The notes beneath the pieces were generated by a model, which was not told the origin of the DNA, did no database searches, and worked only from the letters and a program-made list of their open reading frames with translations. A stretch of 64,000 nt of DNA from Natronohydrobacter sp. (GTDB lineage: Bacteria; Pseudomonadota; Alphaproteobacteria; Rhodobacterales; Rhodobacteraceae). Position numbers and translations under genes: made by a program. The DNA lies in contig JAUVXF010000009.1 of the NCBI GenBank assembly GCA_030603695.1, positions 27,930 through 91,929 of the forward strand. Direction: 5' to 3'. This document shows positions 41,914 through 51,519 of this stretch, in pieces. Every line of letters begins with the position of its first letter. Position 1 is the first letter of the stretch.

Positions 41914-43233
41914 ATGGCCGAGCCAAAGAAGCTATTCATCAAGACCTATGGGTGCCAGATGAATGTCTATGACAGCGAACGCATGGCCGAAGCCCTGGGC
42001 GCGTCTGGCTATGTCACAACCCAAAGCGCCGATGATGCGGATATGATCTTGCTCAATACCTGCCATATTCGCGAGAAGGCGGCGGAAAAGGTGTATTCCG
42101 AATTGGGGCGGTTCAAAGCGCTGAAAGCGGCAAATCCTGACCTGAAAATCGGGGTGGCAGGCTGCGTGGCGCAGGCCGAGGGCGCAGAGATCATGCGCCG
42201 CCAGCCGCTGGTGGATCTGGTTGTGGGGCCGCAAACCTATCACCGCCTGCCCGCGATGGAAGCGGCAGTGCGCGCAGGCGCGCGCGCCGTGGATACCGAT
42301 TTCCCGCAAGAGGACAAGTTTGACCATCTGCCCAAAGGCCCGCGCGCCATGCGCGGCCCATCGGCCTTTCTGACAGTGCAGGAAGGCTGCGACAAGTTTT
42401 GCGCCTTTTGCGTTGTGCCCTATACGCGCGGCGCGGAAGTGTCGCGCCCTGTTGCGCGGGTGTTGGCAGAGGCCGAGGATCTGGTCTCGCGCGGGGTGCG
42501 TGAAATCACGCTTCTGGGGCAGAATGTGAATGCCTATCATGGCGATGGGGCAGGCGGGGCCTGGGGCCTTGCGCGTCTGATCCGCGAATTGGCGCGGATA
42601 GAGGGGCTGGAGCGTATCCGCTTCACCACCTCGCACCCCAATGACATGGAAGATGATCTGATTGCCGCCCATGGGGACGAGCCGAAGTTGATGCCCTATC
42701 TGCACCTTCCCGTGCAATCTGGCAGTGACCGCATTTTGAAGGCCATGAACCGCAAACACACGGCGGCAGACTATCTGCGCGTGATTGATCGTTTGCGCGC
42801 CGCGCGGCCTGATCTGCTGCTGTCGGGCGATTTTATCGTGGGCTTCCCCGGAGAGACCGAGGCAGATTTTCAAGATACACTCGCATTGGTGCGGGCGGTT
42901 GGCTATGGGCAGGCCTATAGCTTCAAATATTCCGCGCGCCCCGGCACACCGGCGGCAGAGCGTGCGGGCGTGGCGGATGATGTGGCCTCTGACAGGCTGG
43001 CGCGCTTGCAGGCGCTGCTTGCCCAGCAACAGCGCGAGATACAGGAAGCGATGGTCGGGCGCGAAGTCTCGGTTCTGCTGGAGAAACCGGGGCGAATGGC
43101 CGGGCAGATGGTGGGCAAATCCGAATATCTGCATGCCGTGCATGTCACCGATCCCCGCGCTAAAAGTGGCGATATCGCCCGCGTGCGGATTGTGGAAAGC
43201 AGGCCAAATTCGCTGGCGGGGGTGCTGGTGTGA
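41914..43233 (+). CDS. miaB: tRNA-2-methylthio-N6-isopentenyladenosine synthase MiaB
   Basis: 439-aa radical-SAM methylthiotransferase acting on A37 of tRNAs. UPF0004 domain with three cluster-binding cysteines ([34 protein letters not shown]), radical-[18 protein letters not shown], and a C-terminal TRAM domain. It heads the conserved miaB-phoH-ybeY-corC-lnt block, though a 551-base gap separates it from phoH. Confidence 0.96.
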   Translation: MAEPKKLFIKTYGCQMNVYDSERMAEALGASGYVTTQSADDADMILLNTCHIREKAAEKVYSELGRFKALKAANPDLKIGVAGCVAQAEGAEIMRRQPLVDLVVGPQTYHRLPAMEAAVRAGARAVDTDFPQEDKFDHLPKGPRAMRGPSAFLTVQEGCDKFCAFCVVPYTRGAEVSRPVARVLAEAEDLVSRGVREITLLGQNVNAYHGDGAGGAWGLARLIRELARIEGLERIRFTTSHPNDMEDDLIAAHGDEPKLMPYLHLPVQSGSDRILKAMNRKHTAADYLRVIDRLRAARPDLLLSGDFIVGFPGETEADFQDTLALVRAVGYGQAYSFKYSARPGTPAAERAGVADDVASDRLARLQALLAQQQREIQEAMVGREVSVLLEKPGRMAGQMVGKSEYLHAVHVTDPRAKSGDIARVRIVESRPNSLAGVLV

Positions 43234-43784
43234 GGTTCAGCACCGCGCACAAGATACCCAAGAGGCTGGTTTGAGCAGGTAGGGGGCGTTGGGCGAGGGC
43301 GCTGAGCCGCGCAGCGCTGGGCCGCGGTGCGGCGATCTGCCCTTGAGGCTATGTCACTTTATGGCGGCCAAATCCGCGCGAAACTCAGGCTATGCGCTGG
43401 TTGCAGCCAAATCGCCGTGCCGGGGGGCGGCCCGGCGATGCGCGGCGGGCTAAAGCCCTCGATTCCGCGCAGGGCAATCACCCCTGAACGTCCCCACCCC
43501 CCCATCGCTGCCCCACATGGAGAGAGTTTTGAGCAGACGGTGAACGTAAGAGCAATTTCACCAAAAACCCGACAAAGCTTTTTCCGAAATTTCGACATAT
43601 CGGAGAGATTTACGCGCGCTGTAGAATGGCGCGCTCTAGATATTGTGCTCGCCGCGCCTAATATTGCCGAATCTGGAAAGTTTCACCGCATTTTCAGAAA
43701 TCAAGGCTTGCGCGATGGCATTGCCCTTGGCAGCATGAATGTATCGACTCGCGGCAAATCCTGCCGCCGCAAAGGGAGAATTTC
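43234..43784. other. Gap between miaB and phoH
   Basis: No convincing gene. The first half is very GC-rich with inverted repeats (for example CCGGG and CCCGG around 43420-43435), probably the 3' region of miaB. The second half (43540-43784) is AT-richer and likely holds the phoH promoter and leader; a frame of about 158 codons across it lacks any family signature. Confidence 0.6.
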
Positions 43785-44801
43785 TTGGGCATCAGCGCCT
43801 TGACCCCCCCGCCTGTCCCCGGTTCCGACGCAGCCTTGCATCTGGAGTTTCCTGATAATCGCCTGCTGGTAGAACTATGTGGCGAATATGATCGCAACCT
43901 GACCCATCTGGAAAGCCATCTTGGCGTGCAGATTATCCGGCGCGGCAACCAGTTGAATATCATCGGCCCCGCAGATGCCAGCGCGCAGGTGGCAGATATT
44001 CTGGAAGCGCTGTATCAGCGGCTGGAAGAGGGGCGCAGCGTAGAGCCGGGCGATGTGGCCGCGCTGATCCGTCTGGGCCGCGCGGGCACATCCGAGGAAA
44101 CCCCGGCGGAACAGTTGGAAATGTTCCGCACCGGGCGGCTGGAAATCCGCACGCGCAAGAAAATGATCTCTCCGCGCACCAAGGCGCAGCAGGATTACAC
44201 CCGCGCGCTGATGACGCATGAATTGAATTTCGGCATTGGCCCGGCCGGCACAGGCAAGACCTATATCGCTGTGGCGGTGGCCGTGCAGATGTTTTCTGAC
44301 GGGTTGGTGGATAAAATCCTGCTGTCACGCCCGGCGGTGGAGGCGGGAGAGCGTCTGGGCTTTCTGCCCGGCGACATGAAGGAAAAAGTCGATCCCTATA
44401 TGCAGCCGCTATACGATGCGCTGAATGATTTTCTGCCCGGCAAGCAGTTGCAAAAGCTGATGGAGGAACGCCGGATAGAGATTGCGCCGCTGGCCTTCAT
44501 GCGCGGGCGCACGCTGTCCAATGCCTTTGTTGTCTTGGATGAGGCCCAGAACGCAACAGAGATGCAGATGAAAATGTTCCTGACCCGCTTGGGCGAAGGG
44601 TCGCGCATGGCGATCACGGGCGACCGCTCGCAAGTGGATTTGCCGCGCGGTGTCGCCTCTGGCCTGCGTGCGGCAGAACGTATTCTGGAAGGTGTGGATG
44701 GCATAGGTTTCAGCTATTTCACTTCTGCCGATGTTGTGCGACATCCTCTCGTGGCCCGGATCATTCAGGCCTATGAGCGGGATGAGGAAAAAAGTGTCTG
44801 A
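43785..44801 (+). CDS. phoH: PhoH-like ATPase (PhoH/YbeZ)
   Basis: 338 aa. Walker A GPAGTGKTYIAVAVAV, Walker B-like AFVVLDEAQNAT, and TGDRSQVDLPRG, all diagnostic of PhoH/YbeZ. N-terminal KH-like part (LESHLGVQIIRRGNQLNIIG). The start is TTG 43785, preceded by AAGGGAG; no ATG gives the conserved N-terminus. Overlaps ybeY by 20 bases, reflecting the known functional link to YbeY in RNA metabolism. Confidence 0.93.
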   Translation: MGISALTPPPVPGSDAALHLEFPDNRLLVELCGEYDRNLTHLESHLGVQIIRRGNQLNIIGPADASAQVADILEALYQRLEEGRSVEPGDVAALIRLGRAGTSEETPAEQLEMFRTGRLEIRTRKKMISPRTKAQQDYTRALMTHELNFGIGPAGTGKTYIAVAVAVQMFSDGLVDKILLSRPAVEAGERLGFLPGDMKEKVDPYMQPLYDALNDFLPGKQLQKLMEERRIEIAPLAFMRGRTLSNAFVVLDEAQNATEMQMKMFLTRLGEGSRMAITGDRSQVDLPRGVASGLRAAERILEGVDGIGFSYFTSADVVRHPLVARIIQAYERDEEKSV

Positions 44802-45327
44802 CACAGCCCTGGTGGAAGCGGTTTGCGAAGATGACCGTTGGAATGCCGAAAATCTGAGCACTTTGGCCGAACGCGCGGCGCGCGCGACTTTGGCGCATCT
44901 GGGGCTGTCGGCTGATGTGTTTGAAATCGCGCTTCTGGCCTGTGATGATGCCCGCATTGCCGCGTTGAACGCAGAATTCCGCGCCAAGCCAAGCCCCACA
45001 AATGTGCTCAGCTGGCCCGCCTGGGATCTGAGCGCCGAAGATGACGGCGGCATGCCAGATTTGCCGGAAGAGGGCATGCCAGATGATCCCGAATCCCTTG
45101 GTGATATTGCGCTGGCTTATGACACCTGCACCCGCGAGGCGCGCGAGCAGGGCAAGAGCTTTGAGGCCCATGTCACGCATCTGATCGTGCATTCCGTGCT
45201 TCATCTGTTGGGATACGATCATATCCGTGATAAAGATGCAGCACTCATGGAAGAAACTGAATTGCAGATACTTGCGCAACTTGGGGTCGCAAACCCATAT
45301 GAGGACGGGGCCGAGATGCCCTTGTGA
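44782..45327 (+). CDS. ybeY: Endoribonuclease YbeY
   Basis: 181-aa metalloenzyme of 16S rRNA maturation. The zinc motif HLIVHSVLHLLGYDH gives H-x3-H-x5-H. NAEFRAKPSPTNVLSWP is the conserved substrate strand. ATG 44782 lies within phoH; a GTG at 44794 is an alternative. Confidence 0.94.
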   Translation: MRKKVSDTALVEAVCEDDRWNAENLSTLAERAARATLAHLGLSADVFEIALLACDDARIAALNAEFRAKPSPTNVLSWPAWDLSAEDDGGMPDLPEEGMPDDPESLGDIALAYDTCTREAREQGKSFEAHVTHLIVHSVLHLLGYDHIRDKDAALMEETELQILAQLGVANPYEDGAEMPL

Positions 45328-45342
45328 TGCCGGAAAGGAACA

Positions 45343-46215
45343 ATGGGCGATACGAGTGACGGATCTAGTGCGGCGCAACGCGCGCTGGAAGATCCAAGAG
45401 AAAGTGAAACACGCGGCCTTTTCGGGCGGTTGTTCGATGCTTTGACACCTGATGATGAAGATGGGCGCGAGCGCGCCCGTGAACTCGGGCAAACCTTGCC
45501 GGGCCTTGCCAATCTGCAAAGGCTGAAGGTGCAGGATGTCGCCATCCCCAAAGCAGAGATTGTGGCGATAGAGCAAGGCGCCGATCTGACCGATATTGTC
45601 GCGCAATTCCGCGAATCGGGCTATTCGCGCATTCCCGTATATGACGAAACGCTGGATAATCCTTTGGGGCTGTTGTTGCTGAAGGATCTGGCGTTGCGCT
45701 ACGGGTTCAATGGCTATCACGATATAGATTTGCGGGCCATTTTGCGGCCCATTCTGTATGTGCCGCCCTCCATGCCGCTATCGGTTTTGCTGCGCAAGAT
45801 GCAGGCGGAGCGGACGCATTTCGCACTGGTGATTGACGAATATGGCGGTGTTGATGGTCTGGTCACAATTGAAGACCTGCTGGAACAGGTGGTGGGCGAG
45901 ATTGAGGATGAGCACGACACCGAGGAAGAGGCCGATATCATCCGTGAAAGCGAAGGCGCATTTCTGGCCAATGCCCGCGCGCCGCTTGCCGATCTGGAAG
46001 CAGAGCTTGGCTTTGCGCTGACAGACGAGGCCGAGGATGAAGAGATCGACACGCTGGGCGGATTGGTCTTTTTGCTTTGCGGGCGCGTTCCGGTGCGCGG
46101 CGAGGTGATTTCCCATCCCTCTGGGCTGGAGTTTGAGGTCATCGACGCAGAGCCGCGCCGGATCAAGCGGCTGCGGGTGCATCTGGCACAATCGCTGCGT
46201 GACGCGGCCGGGTAG
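45343..46215 (+). CDS. corC: CorC/HlyC-family CBS-domain protein
   Basis: 290 aa, soluble. Paired CBS domains (about 65-190; DVAIPKAEIVAIEQG, VIDEYGGVDGLVTIEDLLEQ) and a C-terminal CorC_HlyC domain (about 205-285; DTLGGLVFLLCGRVPVRGEV). Family members are linked to magnesium/cobalt efflux and membrane integrity. The start follows AAAGGAAC. Between ybeY and lnt, the conserved order. Confidence 0.92.
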   Translation: MGDTSDGSSAAQRALEDPRESETRGLFGRLFDALTPDDEDGRERARELGQTLPGLANLQRLKVQDVAIPKAEIVAIEQGADLTDIVAQFRESGYSRIPVYDETLDNPLGLLLLKDLALRYGFNGYHDIDLRAILRPILYVPPSMPLSVLLRKMQAERTHFALVIDEYGGVDGLVTIEDLLEQVVGEIEDEHDTEEEADIIRESEGAFLANARAPLADLEAELGFALTDEAEDEEIDTLGGLVFLLCGRVPVRGEVISHPSGLEFEVIDAEPRRIKRLRVHLAQSLRDAAG

Positions 46216-46233
46216 CTTGAGGTTGGCGGGGTT

Positions 46234-47730
46234 GTGACGTTTCTTTCATCGCCACGCAGGCACATGGCCCTGCACGTGGGGCTTGGTGCCATTGCAGCGG
46301 CAGGGCAAGCGCCTTTGGGCTGGTGGTGGCTGTCGCTTCTGGCGCTTGGCGGTATCATGGCCGCGCTGCCCGCGCAGGGCGGGCCGCGCCTTTGGGCGGG
46401 GCGCCTGTGGCTGGCGGGTTTGGGCTATTTCGCGGCATCGCTGTTCTGGATCATAGAGCCGTTTTTCATAGAGCCTGAAATCCATGGCTGGATGGCCCCG
46501 TTCGCGCTGGTGTTCATGGCGGGCGGCATGGCGCTGTTCTGGGGGTTGGCCGGGGCGCTGGCCGCGCTCTATGCGCCGGGGCGTGCGCGGCTGGTGGCTT
46601 TGGCCGGCCTGATGGTTGGGGCCGAATTGCTGCGGGGGTGGGTGTTTACCGGCTTTCCCTGGGCGATGCTGGGCCATGGGCTGATCGGCACTCCGCTGAT
46701 GCAGCTTGCTGCGATCACGGGTGCGGGCGGGCTAAGCCTGTTCTTGGTGCTTTGTGCCGCGCTGCCGGCACTGGGCGCAAGCCCCGCGCAACGTGGTGCA
46801 GGGGCAGGGCTGGCGGCGCTTGTGCTTGGCTTGGGTTGGGCCTGGGGCGGGATGCAGGCCGATTTGCCGCCAGACAGGGCCGAAAGCGTGCGCCTTGCCC
46901 AACCCAACGCGCCGCAAGCCGAGAAATGGCGCGAGGAAAACATTTATCTTTTCTTCAACCGGTTGTTGGAGCAGACAAGCACATCCGCCGATCCCGCGCC
47001 CGATCTGGTGCTTTGGCCGGAAACGGCGGTGCCGTTCTTGCTGGAATATCCCGGTGATGGCCTGACAATGATGGCCGATGCACTGGCGGTGCATGGCGGC
47101 GCGGCGCGTCTGGGCTTTGGCGTGCAGCGGCTGGAAGACGGGCGGTTTTTCAATTCTTTCGCAGTTCTCACCCCGCAAGCCGAGGTGACGCATGTTTATG
47201 ACAAACACCATCTTGTGCCTTTTGGCGAATATATCCCCTTCTCGGAATGGCTGCTTGGCACACCCATTGGCGGTTTGGCAGGCCAGGCGCTGTCAGGCTA
47301 TACGGCAGGGCCGGGGCCTGTGGTGCTGGATATGGGCCATCTGGGGCTTGTTTTGCCGCTTATCTGTTACGAATCCATTTTCCCGCGCCATCTGCGCACC
47401 ACGCCCCGGCCCGATTGGGTGTTGCAGGTCACAAATGACGCATGGTTTGGCGCGCTGACAGGGCCTTATCAGCATCTGGCCCAAGCGCGCTTGCGCGCGG
47501 TGGAACAGGGGTTGCCGGTGCTGCGCGTGGCCAATACGGGTGTTTCGGCCTTTATTGATGCGCGCGGGGGGATTGTATCTGCGCTGCCACTGAATGAAGC
47601 GGGGGTTCTGGATGGGCCAGTTCCTGGCGCTTTGCCACCTACATTTTACGCAAGCCACGGTGATTGGCCGCTTGTGCTGGCGCTGGCCCTGATACTGCTG
47701 GGTGCCGCGCTTATCCGTCGCAGATATTAA
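46234..47730 (+). CDS. lnt: Apolipoprotein N-acyltransferase
   Basis: 498-aa inner-membrane enzyme that adds the third acyl chain to lipoproteins. About six N-terminal membrane segments, then a nitrilase-like periplasmic domain with the Glu (LVLWPETAVPF), Lys (YDKHHLVPFGEY) and Cys (LPLICYESIFP) of the catalytic triad, and a C-terminal anchor helix. GTG 46234 is used, with an upstream GGTTGGCGGGG stretch. Overlaps the convergent neighbour by 20 bases. Confidence 0.94.
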   Translation: MTFLSSPRRHMALHVGLGAIAAAGQAPLGWWWLSLLALGGIMAALPAQGGPRLWAGRLWLAGLGYFAASLFWIIEPFFIEPEIHGWMAPFALVFMAGGMALFWGLAGALAALYAPGRARLVALAGLMVGAELLRGWVFTGFPWAMLGHGLIGTPLMQLAAITGAGGLSLFLVLCAALPALGASPAQRGAGAGLAALVLGLGWAWGGMQADLPPDRAESVRLAQPNAPQAEKWREENIYLFFNRLLEQTSTSADPAPDLVLWPETAVPFLLEYPGDGLTMMADALAVHGGAARLGFGVQRLEDGRFFNSFAVLTPQAEVTHVYDKHHLVPFGEYIPFSEWLLGTPIGGLAGQALSGYTAGPGPVVLDMGHLGLVLPLICYESIFPRHLRTTPRPDWVLQVTNDAWFGALTGPYQHLAQARLRAVEQGLPVLRVANTGVSAFIDARGGIVSALPLNEAGVLDGPVPGALPPTFYASHGDWPLVLALALILLGAALIRRRY

Positions 47731-48751
47731 GCAGGCTCACCCATTGCCCATCTGTCAGAAGGGCAGGGGCTGGCGGCTCTCCTTGCAGCGGATCGGCGTT
47801 GCGCAGGGTTTGACCGATCTGTGCAAGGCTAGGGTCGAGGGGGCTGGGATTATCCACCAACGGGCGGGTGGAGAGTTCTGCGCGGGCAAAGCGCTCCATC
47901 AAAGGGTCTATTTCCGGCGCAGCCAAAGGCGCGCGCAGCAGGGCACGACCATAGCCTGTCATGGCAGAGGCTGGCAGTTCTGCCGATGTCAGCAAACGGA
48001 ACGTGGCCAGAATGCCCGCATGGCGCAAAAGCGGGCGCAATGGGTCTTCTTGTGCTGCACGCTGCGCAGCGATCAGCAAGGCCCCACCCAAGGCTTCTGC
48101 GCTGGTTGCGTCTTCCAATAGTCGTGCATCAATGATGAAAATCCGGCCCAACACATGCTGAATGCGTGGCATGTCCTGCGGCAGCCCGCGCATGACCAGC
48201 AGTTGCGCGGGGGTTTGGAACAGGCGGCGTTGCAAGCTGGCCAGCGCAGGCGCGCCATAGATGCTGTTACAGGTGCGCGCGCCAATTTGCGCCAGATCAA
48301 GCCGCACCTGTTCGCCCAGTTCCACCCTTTTGGCCATGGGCACAACTGCGGCAGTATGCTCTTGCAGCGCGGGCGGCAGGATCAGGGCCGAGGCAATCAC
48401 CCCCAGCACGCAAAGCCCGGCCAGAATGGGCCGGCGCAGGCGTGACAGCAGCCCGCGCGGTGGCTTTAGTGCGCCTTGCACCACTTTGAGCGCATCAATC
48501 AGCCAATCGTCATCCAGTTCCAGCACTTCCCCGCCGCCCCCTTCGGGACGATACAGGGCCGGGCGCTTGCCGGGGTTGATCCGCTCTACGGCAGGTAAAG
48601 ACCAATGGCTGAGCACCACCATGCTGCGGCTGTCAGAAATAACAAGCGTCGCATCGCCAAACCCGACCACCACCTCGCGGCGCTGGTCTTGCTCGGACGC
48701 GGCCCACAGGCCCGGCCCTTCAAGCTTGCGATACTTCTCCAGTGCGGTCAT
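47711..48751 (-). CDS. Conserved hypothetical membrane protein
   Basis: 346 aa, family not recognised. An N-terminal PH/GRAM-like globular part (about 1-100; VVVGFGDATLVISDSRSMVV, LSHWSLPAVERIN) precedes one membrane helix (about 108-130, RPILAGLCVLGVIASALILP) and a helical C-terminal part with HVLGRIFIIDARLLEDA that is reminiscent of M48-type peptidase surroundings, though no HExxH motif is present. Encoded convergently with lnt with overlapping 3' ends. Confidence 0.75.
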   Translation of the reverse strand: MTALEKYRKLEGPGLWAASEQDQRREVVVGFGDATLVISDSRSMVVLSHWSLPAVERINPGKRPALYRPEGGGGEVLELDDDWLIDALKVVQGALKPPRGLLSRLRRPILAGLCVLGVIASALILPPALQEHTAAVVPMAKRVELGEQVRLDLAQIGARTCNSIYGAPALASLQRRLFQTPAQLLVMRGLPQDMPRIQHVLGRIFIIDARLLEDATSAEALGGALLIAAQRAAQEDPLRPLLRHAGILATFRLLTSAELPASAMTGYGRALLRAPLAAPEIDPLMERFARAELSTRPLVDNPSPLDPSLAQIGQTLRNADPLQGEPPAPALLTDGQWVSLLNICDG

Positions 48752-48814
48752 GCCGCCAGCCTGCTCTTGTTGTTTTGCGGCAGCTTACAGCAAAGGCAAT
48801 CCCAAGACCAGAAG

Positions 48815-50440
48815 TCACAGATCACGCACCTGTGTGCGCAAGTCGAATTTCTGGATTTTCCCGGTCGAGGTTTTGGGCAATTCCATAAACACCACCAGCT
48901 TGGGGGTCTTGAACCCCGCCAGCCATGTGCGGCAAAAGGCGATCAACTCTGCCTCGCTGGCCTGCGCGCCTGATTTCAACTCTATGCAGGCGCAAGGCAC
49001 TTCGCCCCATTTGTCATCCGGCTTGGCCACAACAGCGGCCAGCGCCACGGCGGGGTGTTTCATCAACACGCCTTCCACCTCTACGGAAGAGACATTCTCG
49101 CCGCCGGATATGATGATATCCTTCGCGCGATCTGCAATTTTTACATAGCCGTCAGGGTGCTGAAAGGCGATATCGCCGGAATGGAACCAGCCGCCGCGAA
49201 ATGCCTCTGCGGTGGCAGTGGGGTTTTTGTAATAGCCTTTCATCACGCCGTTGCCTTTGTGCATGATTTCACCCAAGGCCGCGCCATCGCGTGGTACTTG
49301 CTGCATGCTGTCTGGCGTCAGCACTGTCAGCCCTTCCATGAAGGGCATGGCAACACCTGTGCGCGCCTTCACCTCTGCGCGCTCCTCTGCATCCAGCGCA
49401 TCAAACCCTTCATGCCACAGGCATTCTGTATCGGGGCCGTAGGTTTCTGTCAGGCCGTAAACCTGTGTCACGTTAAAGCCCAATGGCTCTATCGCGGCCA
49501 GTGTTGCGGCCGGGGGCGGTGCGCCTGCGGTGAACACCTCTACGATATGGGCAAAGGGCAGGCGGTCTTCCTCTGCGGCATGGATAAGGGTTTGCAACAC
49601 AATCGGCGCTCCCCCGAAATGTGTGGCCCCTTCTTGGGCGATGGCATGATAGATGCCACGCGCCGTAATATCGCGCAGGCAGATGATGCTACCGCCAAGA
49701 GCCGGGATCATCCAAGGGTGGCACCAGGCGTTGCAATGGAACATCGGCACGATTGTCAGATACCGGGGAAACAGTGTCATCCGCCAAGACATGGGCTGCG
49801 ACAGCGTTGAGAGATAGGCACCGCGATGGTGATAAACCACACCCTTGGGCCGCCCGGTTGTGCCAGAGGTGTAGTTCAGCGCTAGGCTTTCCCATTCATC
49901 CTGCGGCATGACCCATTCAAAGCCCGGATCGCCAGAGGCGAGAAGCGCTTCATATTCGAGGAACGCGCCAGAGGGGGCAAAGCCTGCCTCGCGGTCTGCC
50001 ACTTCGATTATCAGTGGGGGTGTGTCCAGTGTGGCACAAGCCGCGCGTGCAAGTTCCACAAAGGCGCTGTCTGAAAGCAAAACTTTCGCCCCGCCATGGC
50101 CCAGAATATAGGCCACAGTATCCACATCCAGCCGGGTGTTGATTGCGTTCAGCACCGCGCCACAGGCGGGAACCCCAAAATGCGCTTCCGCATGGGCGGG
50201 GATATTGGGCAGGATGGTGGATACAACATCGCCCGGCTGAACACCATGTCGCGCCAAGACAGAGGCAAGCCGCGACACCCGCGCCGCATATTCTGCATAG
50301 CTGCGCCGGGTGCGGCCATAGATCAGCGCCTCGCGCCCCGCAAACAAATCAGCGGCACGGCGCAGATGCGACAGGGGCGTAAGCGGCGTGTAATTGGCGG
50401 CGCATTTCTCCAGCCCGGTTTCATCATCCAGCCAGCCCAT
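48815..50440 (-). CDS. Acyl-CoA synthetase (AMP-forming)
   Basis: 541 aa, ANL superfamily. Motifs in order: NYTSGTTGRPKGVVYHH (phosphate loop), VYGLTETYGPDTEC (A5), GGWFHSGDIAFQHPDGYVKI, DRAKDIIISGGENVSSVEVE and the catalytic Lys in TSTGKIQKFDLR. Size and style fit medium-chain/3-methylmercaptopropionate-CoA ligase (DmdB) relatives common in marine Rhodobacteraceae, but substrate cannot be read from sequence. Confidence 0.92.
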   Translation of the reverse strand: MGWLDDETGLEKCAANYTPLTPLSHLRRAADLFAGREALIYGRTRRSYAEYAARVSRLASVLARHGVQPGDVVSTILPNIPAHAEAHFGVPACGAVLNAINTRLDVDTVAYILGHGGAKVLLSDSAFVELARAACATLDTPPLIIEVADREAGFAPSGAFLEYEALLASGDPGFEWVMPQDEWESLALNYTSGTTGRPKGVVYHHRGAYLSTLSQPMSWRMTLFPRYLTIVPMFHCNAWCHPWMIPALGGSIICLRDITARGIYHAIAQEGATHFGGAPIVLQTLIHAAEEDRLPFAHIVEVFTAGAPPPAATLAAIEPLGFNVTQVYGLTETYGPDTECLWHEGFDALDAEERAEVKARTGVAMPFMEGLTVLTPDSMQQVPRDGAALGEIMHKGNGVMKGYYKNPTATAEAFRGGWFHSGDIAFQHPDGYVKIADRAKDIIISGGENVSSVEVEGVLMKHPAVALAAVVAKPDDKWGEVPCACIELKSGAQASEAELIAFCRTWLAGFKTPKLVVFMELPKTSTGKIQKFDLRTQVRDL

Positions 50441-50628
50441 GCGCGCCCTCTCCTATACTCGCGCAGCTTGTGCCATAGGCCCTTGGCTGCGGTTTCCCCC
50501 GTGCCCAAGTTAACGCGTTGTGCCCTTAAAATGTCCAGAGAATTTCGCGCTTTCGCCGTTTCGCGATTGCAAACAATTCCCATTAGAACAGGAGATTTCT
50601 TTCACCAACTGAGACAGAGGATAAGATC

Positions 50629-51378
50629 ATGTATGCATTTCCCGCCTCAGTACCCCAGTGCGCTGCGCGTTTTGGCAGCTTCGATGATTTCGAGAACAGC
50701 CTATCCGTTGGGGATAGGGTAGAATTCCTGCCCCACAAACCTGCCTTGCGTGAAACGGGGCTTATGGCTGGCGCGATGGTTGCCAACGAAAATGGTTGGG
50801 CTGCGGTAGAAACAATTCGCCCCGGTGATATGGTTCTGACCTTCGATCACGGTATGCAATGCGTGTTGGAAACCCGCAGCCTTCAAGCGCAGCGGCCCCT
50901 ACGGCAAGGCACCAAGGCTTTCTCGATGTTCGTGCCAAAGGGCGCAATTGGCAACCGTTCCGATTTGCAAGTCATGCCAATGCAGGAAGTGATCTTCGAA
51001 TCCGACACAGCGGAAACACTCTATGGTGATCCTTTCGTGCTGATACCAGCGCTGATGCTTGATGGCTATAATGGTATCTGCAAACGCCCGATCGAAGAGG
51101 GCGTTTGTACGACGGTGCTTGTTTTTGCCACAGAACAGATTGTGCATACAAATGGCGGCATGCTGGCACTTGCGCCGCGTCAGATCACCGCCCAGGCAGA
51201 GCAACAAAGACGGCGTGATCGGCGCGAAAATTATCCACGCTTAAGTTTGGCGCAATTGCGCATGCTGACCGATTGGCACAAGCGCCCCACAGCATCCCAA
51301 CCCGATGCCAGCAATGCTTTGTTTGGATCGCAAACGCTGGACGAAATCTGCCAGCGGTTGGAACGCCAATTCTGCTGA
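50629..51378 (+). CDS. Hint_2-domain protein without catalytic cysteine (copy 1)
   Basis: 249 aa. Hint_2 (Hedgehog/intein-type) fold from about 42: LMAGAMVANENGWAAVETIR, PGDMVLTFDHGMQCVLETRS. In active Hint domains the first residue is Cys or Ser; here it is Ala, and there is no C-terminal HN splice motif. Shared with copy 2: VPKGAIGNRSDLQVMPMQEV, YGDPFVLIPALMLDGYNGI, EQIVHTNGGMLALA and YPRLSLAQLRML. No signal peptide or membrane helix. The start follows GAGGA. Function unknown. Confidence 0.85.
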   Translation: MYAFPASVPQCAARFGSFDDFENSLSVGDRVEFLPHKPALRETGLMAGAMVANENGWAAVETIRPGDMVLTFDHGMQCVLETRSLQAQRPLRQGTKAFSMFVPKGAIGNRSDLQVMPMQEVIFESDTAETLYGDPFVLIPALMLDGYNGICKRPIEEGVCTTVLVFATEQIVHTNGGMLALAPRQITAQAEQQRRRDRRENYPRLSLAQLRMLTDWHKRPTASQPDASNALFGSQTLDEICQRLERQFC

Positions 51379-51519
51379 AACCGTGTTTGGGCAGGCTTGC
51401 CCTGAAAAGGCCGCAAATTCTGCCCGATTTTGCCAGAACGGGTGTGTTCAATGATTCTTAACCATGATGCCGAAATATTTGGAACACAGCCCCGCACCTT
51501 AACGCTCAAAGAGAGTCTT

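Noticed and set aside
41932..43143. A 403-codon antisense frame inside miaB
   Set aside because: miaB is unmistakable on the other strand, and the antisense frame has no ribosome site or domain.
43327..43803. A 158-codon frame before phoH
   Set aside because: It covers the phoH leader and ribosome site, is compositionally non-coding, and has no family.
48815..50440. Naming the acyl-CoA ligase dmdB
   Set aside because: Length and style fit, but the substrate cannot be read from sequence and no other dmd gene is in the window.
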